Positions 47,181-58,058 are shown, counted from the stretch's first letter. The stretch: 64,000 nucleotides of DNA from Agapanthus africanus (GCA_030015575.1 JASDDO010000004.1:321292654-321356653), one strand, 5' to 3'. Translations and numbers: made by a program. Notes: generated from the sequence alone by a model not told the origin.

Positions 47181-50063
47181 TGTCATGCCCTGCTTCCCAG
47201 AGTACGCTAAAATAGGCACGTGACATAGCCAACCATGCTACCTGTGGGTAGGAAGTATCCATCCACATTCACATTACGGCTGTAGAGATATCAAGAACAA
47301 AATAAAACTATCTAAACATGTCCATAATCCAAGATAAAACATGAGTCAAGAATAATAAAAATGTGGAAGCGAAAGATCCAATACAAACAACTGGAATGTA
47401 TGTCCCATAATGCGGGCTCACATCAGGAATAAAATGCAGGAAAGAAAGTAACTACTACAGGACTCACAGCTCAGCCTGCTGGCTGAAGTACTCCTGCTCG
47501 GACTGCAACAGCGGTACGGAATCTCGGCCATGCAAAACCCAGACGTCAGCGCGTCATGTCATCAAGTAATATAATATGAACAGTGTAGCAGGCAATGCAA
47601 TATAAACATGAATAAGACAAGAGTAACAATAATATAAGTCAGAGCAGTGCAGGGTAAGGTACAGTAGGTAAACTAACTGTTCTATCAGTTTTTCTATTTT
47701 AAAGTCTTTGAAACCAATTGATGAATCATCGATGTAACTCAATAGTATCCCGTATCCCGTGCATGCCCGGGACCACGGTCTAAGACTCTCGGGCTGAAAC
47801 CGAGACGTGCCGCTAGGCACTAACAGGGAAAGGATAAAGACCAACGATGTCAGCAGTATCGTCACGAGGCGGGCCTGGCCTCTAAAACTGATCAGTACAG
47901 GTAGTGAACTGTTGAGTTACAAGTCAGGTTTCACCTTTGATTTCCCCATACCCCCAAGTTATATGTGTAAGTCAAGTCAGGTATCCCGAAATCAAGAAAC
48001 TAATGCCAACACAGGATCGGGTAAACAGGTTTGTCTGGATAGACAACAGGAACGGTCCGTGAGGACTACATGTCAGGTTTGTTGGCATTAAACACAAGAT
48101 CAGGTAACGGGTCAGGTCATGGTACATCAGGTCAAGTCAAGCAGTATACGGTACCATGTCGGTTAGATCAATATATATATAGCAAGTCAGGTCAAGATGT
48201 AAACAATATCATGGGTGTGCTCACAATCAGTTATACAAGCAAGCGTGGTTATCATCACATGATATAAGCAATGAATTAAGCAATAAGCAGATTTACTCAA
48301 TTTGCAGTACAACTATCAGTTGTGTCACAGAGATGATTTCAATGTTATGCGAATGCAGTATGACAATTATGGCCTTTTAATCAAGTTAACAAGTTTAAGA
48401 ACTTTAGAGGTGCAATGATTTATATACAGGTTCAATACAGCTATTACAGGTTAAAATGTACGCGAGTGTCCAAATGGAACAAAACTATAGAGATAAATGT
48501 CATAAGTTATGTCAATATTAAAATGTAATTAAACGGTAAATGTGGTTATTAGGTTCAATTGCAAACTGTAGGTTCCAAGTTTAAAGATAAAATGATAAAT
48601 ACAATATTGTACATGAAAATGAGAAATGATCGTACCAAAGTTAAATTTACAGGTTTAGGGTGTCATGATATATATGCAAATATTGTATAGCATGTAGCAA
48701 GGGGTACTTGCCTCGATGGGTCGCGAACCGGGAATACCGAACGATAAACGTCGTCGGGGGAAACTCGCGACGGGCGCACGGTTCACGGAATGAACCCAAA
48801 CGACAAACAATGGAACCACAAGGGTCGGGGTACCTCGCTGGAACGTCAGGTCACGTCGTCGGCATCGTCGGATTCCGGCCAAGGAATGAACAGTGAATGT
48901 CAAGACATGGAATCAAGAAAGGAAAAGAAAGCAGAGAAGAAAGGAGGTAGGATCAGAGAAAGGGTGCTCACGATGATCCGTGGGACGGGTGGTGACGGTC
49001 GACCTCGTCGACGGAGCTCCGGCGGTGGCCTACGACGACGGCGGAAGAGATCTGTCGATCAAGAAACCCATTAGCAGAGAAAGAGAGAAGGAAAGAAGAG
49101 AGGAGGGGAAGCTAACACACCGAGGGAGGCTTACGAGGCCGGGGACACGAGGACGAGACCGCCGGCGGAGACTCGCGGCGGTGCGACAACGTGCAGGGGG
49201 TGCAGGTGGTCGCGGTGAGGGTGCAGGGCGCGCGGGGGTCGATGAAGGAGGATGTGGGTGAGATGAGGCTGAGGAGGTGAGGAGGTCGGTGGTAGTGGCA
49301 TCGACGTGGGGCTGCGGCGGCGACGGGGAACAAGGCGGCTGGGGCTGTGCGATGGGTTAGGGTTCTGTGCGTTTTTTTTAAAGGAAGGGAGGAGGGAAAA
49401 ATTATATAAAGAAGAGAGAGAGAGAACTAGAGATTCAGGGGAGAGATAGAGAGAGATTTAGGTGAGAGAGAGAGAGAGAGAGAGATTCAGGGGGGGGGAG
49501 AGAGAGATCGGGGACGAGGGGCCCACGGGAAAAAGATTGTGATTGGCTGAGGTTTGTTAAGGAAAAATATTAAAGATTTAAACGATTTTGAACAGTGAAA
49601 ATCTTATAAGTTTAAGAAAAATATTCGATGATTTGAATATTAAAATTTGGGATTTTGGCGCAAAATAAAACATTTCCAAATCGCGCCCGGGTCGGGTCCA
49701 AAAATTTGAAATTGAAATAATAGGATTTTAAGCGGGATCCAAAATTTAAAATGAAGTGTTTTAAGATCAAAAAGCATACCCCCAAAACGGACACACGTAC
49801 GTGCGCGTAGCCGTCCAAATTCGCCCGTTTCACTGAACGGGACGAGAACACGACGCACGGACGCTACAACGGGGTTAGGGGTGTCAAGTAGGCCAAGATG
49901 AATATTTTTAATTTTATTTTAGATGCCAAAATTTGTTATATGCAGAAATGAATTTACCGGGTAAAATTTACAGTAAATAACAACCAAGCAAGATAAGTGA
50001 AAAGAGTACCACATTACGCTCAAACAGTAACTGAAATTAGTAGCATTGGGCTCGGGTGTTACA
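47181..50063 (-). repeat. 5' LTR of element G, uninterrupted
   Basis: 2883 bp. Carries a single gtagcaaggggtac at the place where B interrupts the other LTR. About 3% different from the split LTR by eye, including an 8-bp tcccgtat duplication near 47750 and different GA-repeat lengths. The short Glu/Gln-rich frame on the minus strand (47455-47520) is three codons shorter here because of a stop. Confidence 0.92.
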
Positions 50064-50068
50064 GTAAT

Positions 50069-50395
50069 CTATCGCTTATCCGCATTACTTTTGTGGTGAC
50101 TAGGCAAGTGTGTCCAAGGCGAGTGGTTACTTAATTAGGACCACTACTTTTGTAGTGGGGAGACTCCCACTCACCTGGCACTTACCTGGCTACAAGGGTA
50201 GTAAAGAGGCGGTAGAGGATTTATCCTGCGGCTTGTCCTTTGAAAGTCTAAGAGTGGTCTAGAGACTGGACCTAGGTAACCATAGTTCTAGGATTGTTTG
50301 TGCATTTTTGTGTGATTTGTCTAAATCCGTCATTTTTCAAAACAAACCAATTATTTTCTCCCCTTTTTACCCATCCCCCTTTTTCTCTTCTTATA
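50069..50395 (+). other. 5' leader of element A (downstream part)
   Basis: Continuation of the A leader after G, up to the ATG at 50396. It contains a pyrimidine-rich run just before the ATG (ccccctttttctcttcttat). No supported coding frame. Confidence 0.6.
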
Positions 50396-51814
50396 ATGGG
50401 TGACCTAAACAGAAGAACACTTGCCGAGCTTTGCTGTCCACAACCAGATATCTCTTGTTTTCGTAATCCCTTCGGTATACCGTCCGGCTCTTCCATGTCC
50501 TTAAGAGATCATATAGAACAAGCAGGAAGAAACAATTGGCCACCTCAGTCTAGGTCTTATCAACCGTATCTTAATCTTACACCTGTTTCAGTTCATACCC
50601 AGAGTGAGGAAGCCCCTAGACGAATGTCCATTGCTGAGCACATAGCTAGGTCTAGAGGCCAAAGTTTCAACCCGGACCAATATCAACCATCACCACCACT
50701 GTCCGGAGAAGAGTTTGATATGCGGTTTGTGGTATACAAGATGTCTGTTGAAAATAGCCAACCAACCAACCCATATCAATATTCTTCTTATCCTAATATT
50801 GATCCTACTCCTACCCAAGTTCCTCAACCATTCTATTCCTATCAATCCAATCCGACTTTTCCACCTACTCTGGACAGTTCTTCTAATCAGTCATTTGGGA
50901 GTTTTAATTATCCACAGGAATTTCAATCTTATACTGAAACCCCTTATCAACCCAAGACTAGTCTGGAGCAGACATTAGAAAAATTTCTGGAACTGTCGAA
51001 CCAAATTAGGAAGGATTTGGGTAGTAAGACAGAACTGTACACCCTTCCTAATCAAACCTCTTATTTCCAAACTGAAATCCACAACTCCAGTTTCATAGAT
51101 TCATCAAGTACACCAAATAGAATGACTGATAAGTTGTGTGACTTTGTAGTGTTTGATTTACCCGACTGTGAAGGGTCCATTTCAAGTGAAATCATACCCA
51201 ACCCTTGTGATCTCTATACCTCCACTCTTGAACCAAAACTGATTGAAACCCATACTTTTGATGAGGTGTTTGAGAATTTTAACCTTCACTTGAATGAGGT
51301 GATTGACGTTGGGGATATATTAATTGATGAACCCGAAATTTTGGATGATTTTGTCCCACCAATTCATCAAATCCTTTCACTTCCTTGTGGTCATCATCTT
51401 GAGCCTTTAATTCTTCCCAAACCCCAAATATGTCTTGAAGTTGATGATAATGGTATACCCGAAGATCAGACCGAAATACAGCCTCCATCTTCCACATCTG
51501 GTTCGGCAACACTCGACATACCAATTTGTTTACCCATTTCACCTTCTACTTTCTCCGGTTCTTCTTCTGTTCCTATAGTTTTAGTGAGTTTTGATAAATC
51601 ACAATCCGTTAATTCAAGTTCAATAATACCAGAAATTCAACTTGATTTGGATATTTTTGAAACTGAGGTAGATGAGTTTTTCGAGTCCTCTACCTCAATA
51701 ATTTTTGAATCAAGTAGGATAAATTCTGGCACAAAACTCTTTGACAGCAAAATATTCGATCACACCATTGATAAAAGTTTTGAAGAACTTTTTGCTGACA
51801 ACTTGAATTTTTAA
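50396..51814 (+). CDS. 472-aa Gag-like or unknown protein of element A
   Basis: Uninterrupted frame from ATG 50396; an upstream extension to 50294 lacks an ATG at its start. The first residues (NRRTLAEL) resemble the RTLxEL start of plant Athila/Tat Gag proteins. The rest is unlike a normal Gag: residues 60-230 are rich in Ser, Pro, Gln, Tyr and Asn, the C-terminal third is acidic (FETEVDEFFESS), and there is no zinc knuckle, protease or RT. Length and openness suggest past selection, because the neighbouring pol genes are broken. It could be a Gag derivative of a non-autonomous family or an accessory protein. The Gag link rests on a short motif only. Confidence 0.6.
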   Translation: MGDLNRRTLAELCCPQPDISCFRNPFGIPSGSSMSLRDHIEQAGRNNWPPQSRSYQPYLNLTPVSVHTQSEEAPRRMSIAEHIARSRGQSFNPDQYQPSPPLSGEEFDMRFVVYKMSVENSQPTNPYQYSSYPNIDPTPTQVPQPFYSYQSNPTFPPTLDSSSNQSFGSFNYPQEFQSYTETPYQPKTSLEQTLEKFLELSNQIRKDLGSKTELYTLPNQTSYFQTEIHNSSFIDSSSTPNRMTDKLCDFVVFDLPDCEGSISSEIIPNPCDLYTSTLEPKLIETHTFDEVFENFNLHLNEVIDVGDILIDEPEILDDFVPPIHQILSLPCGHHLEPLILPKPQICLEVDDNGIPEDQTEIQPPSSTSGSATLDIPICLPISPSTFSGSSSVPIVLVSFDKSQSVNSSSIIPEIQLDLDIFETEVDEFFESSTSIIFESSRINSGTKLFDSKIFDHTIDKSFEELFADNLNF

Positions 51815-51827
51815 ACATACGGATTTT

Positions 51828-52067
51828 ATGATTGATCAATCTCCACCTATAGAGGTTGAACCGTCATCATTCCTTATTCCTAATTATTCATATTCATCCC
51901 CATCCTTTCTTTTCTCTAATTTCAAACCCTTTCCAGACCACCTCTTATCCCTTCCCCATTTTCTCTTGACTCGATACAACACATTCTTCCACCAACCTAT
52001 ACGCTATACTGATAAAATCTTTGAATGGTTGGTGTTAACTTTTGGTCTTTGTAAAGTCTTACTTTGA
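51828..52067 (+). CDS. Small hypothetical ORF of element A (79 aa)
   Basis: Begins 13 bases after the stop of the 472-codon ORF. It is Ser/Pro/Phe/Leu-rich (PSFLIPNYSYSSPSFLF) with no known domain. It could be a frameshifted continuation of the upstream protein, since composition is similar, or a chance frame. Confidence 0.35.
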   Translation: MIDQSPPIEVEPSSFLIPNYSYSSPSFLFSNFKPFPDHLLSLPHFLLTRYNTFFHQPIRYTDKIFEWLVLTFGLCKVLL

Positions 52068-53451
52068 CCAAATGACTCACCCCCTCTTAAAATGCTTCAT
52101 ATTGTCTAACTCATGTTTGAGGGGGGGTATATTTTTGGCTCTTGAAAATAACTTTTGTTCTCAAATTTGTGAGCCAAAAATAAGTTTGGGGAAGGATTTT
52201 CACTTTCATATATTCTTGCCCCCATTAATAATGTCCTCCCAAGCTTACAGGTTTTTGTGATCCAGCAGATGGCAACGGTGAGGACACTGTTGAAAACAAG
52301 TTTGGGGAAGGTTTGTGCTTATTTACACATCAATTTGCATCATATTTTGCATAAGCACAACGTTTTCAAAAATTAAAAAAAATTATAACAAAAGAGTAGA
52401 AAGTGAAAAATTACATCCAAAAGATAGGAATAGTTTAGGAAAACCAAGAAAATTAGAAGTTTTCTTAAACGAACTAGTAATAAGTAGTTATGAGCTGTTG
52501 TCCCAAGGGTTAGTAAGATGAAGGAAGTCACTAATCTGAGGATAAAAATAAGTCTGAAAAATAATTTCTATTCTGGAAGCCAAACATTTGAATATTGATA
52601 CCCTACTATATGCACTTACACATGTCTTGAAACTCGGGATAGTAGAGGATACCTTGAAATGCTCTTGTCTAAAAGCCAAAGTATGAAGGAAATAAAAAAA
52701 TGAATAAAATATAAAAATGGTGAAAAGAAAAATAAACACTTGTTTTGTTATCGCCAAGGCTGCAATAAAAAAATATAGTAAGGGTGCTTCATCACCTAGT
52801 GCCTTAGACCAACTGGTTTGGGAGTCACTGCTAAGCCTTAGATGGTGCAAGACGAGGAAAATACTATCACCTAATCAGCAAGCACATGAGTAATCGGTCG
52901 GTTAGTATCTCAATAAGTATTAACGGTCACATGAAAATGTGTGAGCAAATCTAAATATTCATCAAATTAAAAAGTACTACGGCAGATGGACAAGAGTATG
53001 ATAGCTTGAATTGAATTCTCCGAGTGTAGGGATGTTCTATTCACACACGTAGGGGTATATGATCGATGTTTGGATGAAAGGTAGGAACGAAAAATAAAGA
53101 CGATGTTTTATTGAGGGATGATGTGATTTCTAACATTTTTCATGACTATTAAGATAGGGCTCATGACATCTGAAAAGCTAGTGTAGTTGGAAACTCTAAA
53201 TTTTCAAAGTCTTTTCTTTTATGGTTCTTATCTTTATATGTAAATTTCACTATCTCTCTTTTATTATAGGATTTTGTGGGTGTAATCGGCTGAAAACCCT
53301 CAGGAGACAACACTCCTCCTACTAGGGACACCTAGAGGTTTAACGGCTTGTTGCACGTGCTCAGTGCAATCGTGTTTGCCTACGAAAGTGTGCTTAGTTT
53401 TCTCCTTTCTTTTCCTTCTCTTGAATAAACTAGTTTGCTCGGGACGATCAA
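52068..53451 (+). other. 3' non-coding region of element A
   Basis: No gene supported. PPT-like tracts AATAAGTTTGGGGAAGG (near 52180) and ACAAGTTTGGGGAAGG (near 52300) precede the real tract at the 3' LTR. Such repeated internal purine tracts are known in Athila-type elements. Confidence 0.6.
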
Positions 53452-53470
53452 AAATAAGTTTGGGGGTATT
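53452..53470 (+). other. Polypurine tract of element A
   Basis: aaataagtttgggggtatt directly before the 3' LTR start TGTTCAG. Confidence 0.8.
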
Positions 53471-53882
53471 TGTTCAGTTGATTAAACTGCATATTTGTTA
53501 TTTCATTTTTTCTACTATTTCCATATTTAAAAAAGTCTTTATTATAATATATCATACATATGAGGGTTTATTTGTAAAAATACTATTTTCCATGTGTTGA
53601 TATATTATAATTAGCATTTGGTAGGAAAATGTATATAATATTATTGACTTAATCCTAGTAGAACTAAGTCTACTAAATATTATTTAAGTTATTGTGCAGA
53701 ATTTGCAGGTCTAAAATCAAGGAAATCAGGTTGTTGAAGAAAACCTGCCTAATTAAGAAATCTAAATGAAGAAATCAAGTCTGGCAGAAAAAAAGAAAAG
53801 ATTTCAAATTTCCAAAGATACCAGAGATAGACACATGTCACAAGGAGAAAGCCCCAAACTTTTGATGAAGTAATCCCCACCC

Positions 53883-53904
53883 TTGGCCGCGGATCCGCGG
53901 CCAA
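53883..53904 (+). other. 22-nt GC-rich palindrome in the A LTR
   Basis: A perfect palindrome with core CCGCGGATCCGCGG. A second, imperfect copy (gccgcggatccgccgc) follows about 20 bases later. The same core appears in the leader hairpins of B and C. Confidence 0.8.
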
Positions 53905-54021
53905 ACCCCCCTGTTAGCCGCGGATCCGCCGCAGGGTAGGAGATTTAGGAGATGAGGATTTTGGGGGTGAATCTATACTGTTAGCTTCCAATTTTGGAAG
54001 CTAACTTTCTGTCTTTGGAAC

Positions 54022-54029
54022 TATAAATA
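54022..54029 (+). promoter_or_regulatory. TATA box of the element A LTR
   Basis: TATAAATA in the 3' LTR, within the 751-bp segment deleted from the 5' LTR. It is the best promoter candidate in the LTR. Confidence 0.65.
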
Positions 54030-54916
54030 AAGACCGAGAGCCTCTTGGAAAAAACATCAAGTCGACGAGATCACGAAGTCCAAGACAGCTCACGCATCCA
54101 GACTGATCATCAATTGTTCGTCTACCTCCTTGGAAGAGATCGAGAAGCAAACTAGTCTTTGTAATCATTTTCTAAGGAATCAATGTGTAATGAATATTGT
54201 TGATTAATAAAGGTATCTTTCTTTTTCTTATTCTATTTCTTCGTAGTTTAATTATGCATTTTCTCTCCATCTCTTTTTCTCCCAACATGCACGAGTAATT
54301 CTCCGCTTGTTAGGGTTCATAGGATTAGAGTAGGCTAATGGATGATGAACATCCCTAAACCCTTTTTAAGTCCTATAAAGTTTATGAACTTTATCAAAAG
54401 AATCATTAACATCCTAATCGGGCGCGCTAACAATTCTTTGTTAGTCCCGACCGCGATTAGAGATTAGATTAATGATTGTTTTGGTAAAGGCTAGATATGA
54501 ACGGAGTTCCGTGTCGAGATAAGGGTTAAGAGTGGGATTCCTTTTCCCTCCAGAAACCCTAATCTACATGCATCACCGTCGTTCTAGTTTTAAATCTATT
54601 AAAGGATAAAAAGAGTAATTTTTAATTAATCATCCATAACTACTAAATCATAATGAACCCTACAAGCCCTCTTCTTATATAAACTTACATCCGTAGTTAA
54701 TCTAGATCTATATTTTGCATTCTTGTTTAACGTAGATCTAGATCCTACAACCATTTTACAATATTCTTTATCTCTCTCTATCTTTTTCAACACATCTAAA
54801 GTAAGAATAAAAGATTCAACGTTTCCCTGAGGACGACCCGTACTCATCTCGGTCTAGCTACGTGCGACACCGTTATTGATTGCGGTTACACTACAAACAC
54901 TTTTTCACATCAATCA

Positions 54917-54921
54917 ACGCC
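54917..54921. other. Right TSD of element A (acgcc)
   Basis: Second copy of the acgcc duplication at 4115-4119. Confidence 0.95.
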
Positions 54922-56544
54922 CTGATTATAACTTGATTGCTGGGCAAAACGGTGGGGGTTATATCTCATAAACAAAGCCGAGTCGTTCTGCCTGAACACC
55001 AAGTATTCCTGCCTGATCGAGTACAAATGGAGAATCTCTCGAGCTTTCAAGGTAGAAGCTCCGTCCTTAAAGGTGCCCTACAACGGCTGCACCGTCTTAG
55101 CGGATTCCTTACCGATGGTCATAACCTTATCAACAAAGGTCATACCGTCCCCGACGGTACGTGGGTGAAGAATTACACCCCGAGCCTCTCGCTGACTTGG
55201 CTCCACAATGGAAGCATTGACCAGCTGCATGATCCGTGGAAAATTGCAAGTTTCATAGAAATGAGGCCGCTTGTGCATTCCAAAAGCACCGAGCACATGC
55301 AACTCGAGCCATGAGGTAAAATAATGTATCGGGAAGTTCACGGGCTACACCCCCGGTTGAGTAGTGTCGGCCGCCAAACTAAGGCCGTGATACAAATGAG
55401 CCAGCCCGACAATCCCTACAGCAACCTGTCTCCCTTCAACCATTCGATGAGCTGGGTAGAAGACAAATGGCCTCATGTAGCGAGGGTGCATGGGAAGCGC
55501 GAACCTGCTTAACCACAAACCGAGGAACCCTATAAAGAACGCTTCCTCATCGATGCCTGGAGAGGCAATTTCTGAAAAGGGGACGATCGCAACATTTGGA
55601 AGAAATAAACTCTTTTGATCGGCTTCCAATATTGGCTATTCAAGCCAAAGCCAAAAGGATCATCAAGTTTGGCAAACCTTTCACCTTGTTGCGATAAAAC
55701 TTCTGGGCGGAGAAAACGGGCGATGAAGTCCGCAAAGCTAACCCCATGGCTTACAGATTCAAGAAATAAGCCCCCGTAAATGTTTAGCACCTTGATCAAG
55801 CTCGGGAATCGGTGCTGAATGGCATTCTCTAGGTTTATACCCATCATCACCAGTCGGGTAGCGAAAATATACTCATCAGGGGGAAGGATCTCCTCATAAT
55901 GCTCTCCGGACAGGCAAACCGGGGATATCCGCAAACTCTTCCAAAGAGATGGAAACTTCTCGATCTAGCATAAGGAAGGTATGAGTTGGAACGTTCCATT
56001 GTTCCAAAAAGGCTTTGACCCACCAGGCTGGAGGTAGGGAATATTCAAACAGGGAAGCATAGATCACGGGGTACAACCTGAGCCTCAGCAACTCTGATTT
56101 CTTTATCAATAGGATGTATCGGGCCCACTGCAGATATCCAACTGAGTGACGGGGAGTCAGGCCTATGTTGTATGGCTGTCCCCAAGGGCGCGACTCACCC
56201 TGGCATATACGTCGTCCTAGAATGTTCAAAGCCATCGACGGTTGTACAGGTATTGCAGCCATAGAGGGCTGAAGACAACCCTCTGAAGTCTAATTAACCA
56301 CCTCCACGGCATAGTTCACCGGAGGTACGTCAGCATAATGAATCGCTGAGATGGCCTCTGAAGGTGTTGTGCAAGAGAAGATGCGCCGACCCATGATGAG
56401 CTGGTTATACCATGTTCCCCACAAATGAAGATTCTTGTGCTCCGGGTCATGGTCTTTGATCAACGAAAAAATCTCTGGGTCTACGGGCACTTCGGGGAAT
56501 CCACCTACCGAACGGACGAACGGAAAGGAAGTGTCGAAAGACAT
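54922..56544 (-). pseudogene. 5' half of PMD gene (plant mobile domain)
   Basis: The minus-strand frame from ATG 56544 carries the plant mobile domain (aminotransferase-like PMD): WNVPTHTFLMLDREVSISLE followed by a GLPV turn, and later GFLGLWLSRFALP and VAVGIVGLAHLYHGLS, all PMD landmarks. In-frame TAG stops lie near 56288, 55345 and 55078, and the frame shifts near 55905 and 55600, so the gene is dead apart from the insertion. After 54922 the frame continues without loss at 4119. PMD proteins include host MAIN/MAIL factors and transposon-borne copies. The multi-exon 3' half and the hairpin belts on both sides are described in their own entries. Confidence 0.82.
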
Positions 56545-57351
56545 AGTATCTGCGGGGAAAAGAACAAATTTTCAGCGACCAATGCAACAGTTTAAGTTCT
56601 GTACTAGGTACTTTAAATCTGTACCACACTATAATGCAGTGAAAAGGGACCAAAGGGGACCCACATAATCTAGATGACAGTTCAACATTAATAAAACAGT
56701 CTCATCATTTGATGAGACTGTCATGAAATGAGGAAATCCTCAATTGATTCTCTATCAATGAGAACCCCTCGGGCTAAGGAGTAAACCTCCCCTAGAGAGC
56801 AGTGCTCTGTGGCATAGTGACATCTGTCAACTCTAATGATGAAGGAAGAAAAATTCCTCAAGAGCCTTGCTCTGTAAAAATGATGGAATAACCCATCAGA
56901 AAAATTGAAATAATTTTTTTTAATAAATTAAAATTCTGAGATCTTCAAGATCCTTGAACAAACTCTTAAGAGTTCTTCATAAGAGATTAATAAATCTTCG
57001 TGATTTGAAATGACCAAAGCTCTGTTAATGGGTTAAGGAACCCCAAGAAAGATCTCTTTAGATCTATGAGAGCAAAGCTCTGTTAATGAAACCCTAAAAG
57101 AGTTTTTTTTTAAATCTAAGATCTATGAAGAGCAAAGCTCTGTTAATGGGTAAAACCCTAAAAACATTTTGAGATTTATGATCTGAGAAAGAGCAAAGCT
57201 CTATAGATAAAGTTCAAATCCTACCAAAAATTTAGTAGAGTTTTGACTCTTGAAGGTTCTTAAAATGAAGAGCTATGCTCTGAAAGAGAATAAAAATTCT
57301 CAGAAGACAAAAATAAAGATGAACAGAAATCATCCTAAGGGTCAAAGGTCG

Positions 57352-57359
57352 TATTTATA
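57352..57359 (-). promoter_or_regulatory. Possible TATA box for the PMD gene
   Basis: Minus-strand TATAAATA, 808 bp upstream of the PMD ATG. If used, the 5' UTR would consist of hairpin-belt sequence. Confidence 0.45.
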
Positions 57360-57519
57360 AGCACTGAGATGCCGTTTCAACTTCTGAGTTGATCCAAGGG
57401 CACACATTCTGCCACCGCTGCACTCACATATAGGCCATGTGAGCCCAACGGTGGGGAGGCATTTGTTTTCCCCAATCAGAGCAAAGCTCTGTTCAAAATT
57501 CAAATTTTAAAATAAAGCA

Positions 57520-57710
57520 ACGCTTCATAGCAGCGCCAAGTACGTTGCGCCCTAAGCAGCGCACCACGTGCAAAGCACGTATGCGCTAGCACTAAGAGCG
57601 CTGCACTCTAAGTAGCGCACCATGTTCAAGGCACGTGTGCACTAGCTCTAAGAGCGCTGCACTTAAGAAGCACACCACGTGAAAAGCATGGGTGCGCTAG
57701 CGCTGGAACT
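57520..57710. repeat. CACGTG-containing minisatellite 1
   Basis: About three copies of a 57-bp unit such as agcgcaccacgtgcaaagca. GCGCACCACGTG and CACGTATGCGC are near-perfect inverted arms, so each unit is itself a hairpin. Confidence 0.75.
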
Positions 57711-58050
57711 AAAAGTTCCTCACTGTCAGATCAAAGATCTAATAAAGATAATAAATCATCAATTAACCAGAATAAAATTCTGTTAAGGAGAGATTCCTCA
57801 AAAACTTTCCAAACAAAAAGATTGTGCTCTGTAAATCAGAGCACCGTTGGATCAATGATCCAAAGGTGATTAAAAATCACCAAAATACAGAATAAATTCT
57901 TTATGGGAAATGATTTCCCAATCTTGTTAAAAATAAGAAAATTGCCTTCTGTAAATCAGAAGCCCTTGGATCAAAGATCCAACAGTGGGGAAATCCCCAA
58001 ATCAAACGGAGAAAAGATCTCCTTAACCGATTGAACAAATCAGCTCGCCT

Positions 58051-58058
58051 TATATAAA
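58051..58058 (+). promoter_or_regulatory. Possible TATA box on the plus strand inside the hairpin belt
   Basis: TATATAAA in the context cgcctTATATAAAGGcccc, a good core-promoter match, facing away from the PMD gene. No protein-coding frame follows. Confidence 0.45.

Larger units (their letters stand above)
5320..50063 (-). mobile_element. Element G: Tekay/Del-like Ty3/gypsy retrotransposon, defective
   Basis: Minus-strand element with LTRs of about 2.9 kb (sense TGTAACACCC...GGGGCGTGACA), TSD gtaat, and about 10.6 kb when its insertion is removed. Gene order is gag, zinc knuckles, protease, RT, RNase H, integrase, with a chromodomain-like tail (WGNRSHGESTWERED read after a frame break). This order and tail fit chromoviruses of the Tekay/Del group. 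It is inserted in the leader of A, and its own 3' LTR is split by copia element B. The pol region has stops, frameshifts and a mutated integrase residue, so it is not autonomous. Confidence 0.92.
4120..54916 (+). mobile_element. Element A: Athila-like Ty3/gypsy LTR retrotransposon, non-autonomous, host of the nest
   Basis: The outermost element runs from TGTTCAG to ...CAATCA with TSD acgcc. Without its insertions it would be about 6 kb. The primer site matches the plant tRNA-Asp 3' end, as in Athila-type and related plant gypsy elements. The 3' end has a purine-rich AAGTTTGGGGG tract before the LTR. The internal part (4815-5319 plus 50069-53470) holds one long ORF of 472 codons and a second short one. 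No protease, reverse transcriptase, RNase H or integrase motif is present, so it would depend on enzymes from another element. The 5' LTR carries a 751-bp deletion. Element G is inserted in its leader. Confidence 0.9.
53471..54916 (+). repeat. 3' LTR of element A, full length
   Basis: 1446 bp from TGTTCAGTTGATT to CACATCAATCA. It holds the promoter segment missing from the 5' LTR: TATAAATA at 54022-54029, and a 22-nt perfect palindrome at 53883-53904 built on ggccgcggatccgcggcc, followed by a similar second copy. Confidence 0.94.

Noticed and set aside
52488..52850. Minus-strand open frame of 120 codons in the A 3' region
   Set aside because: AT-rich, Phe/Leu-rich reading of non-coding sequence with no domain and no neighbouring signals.
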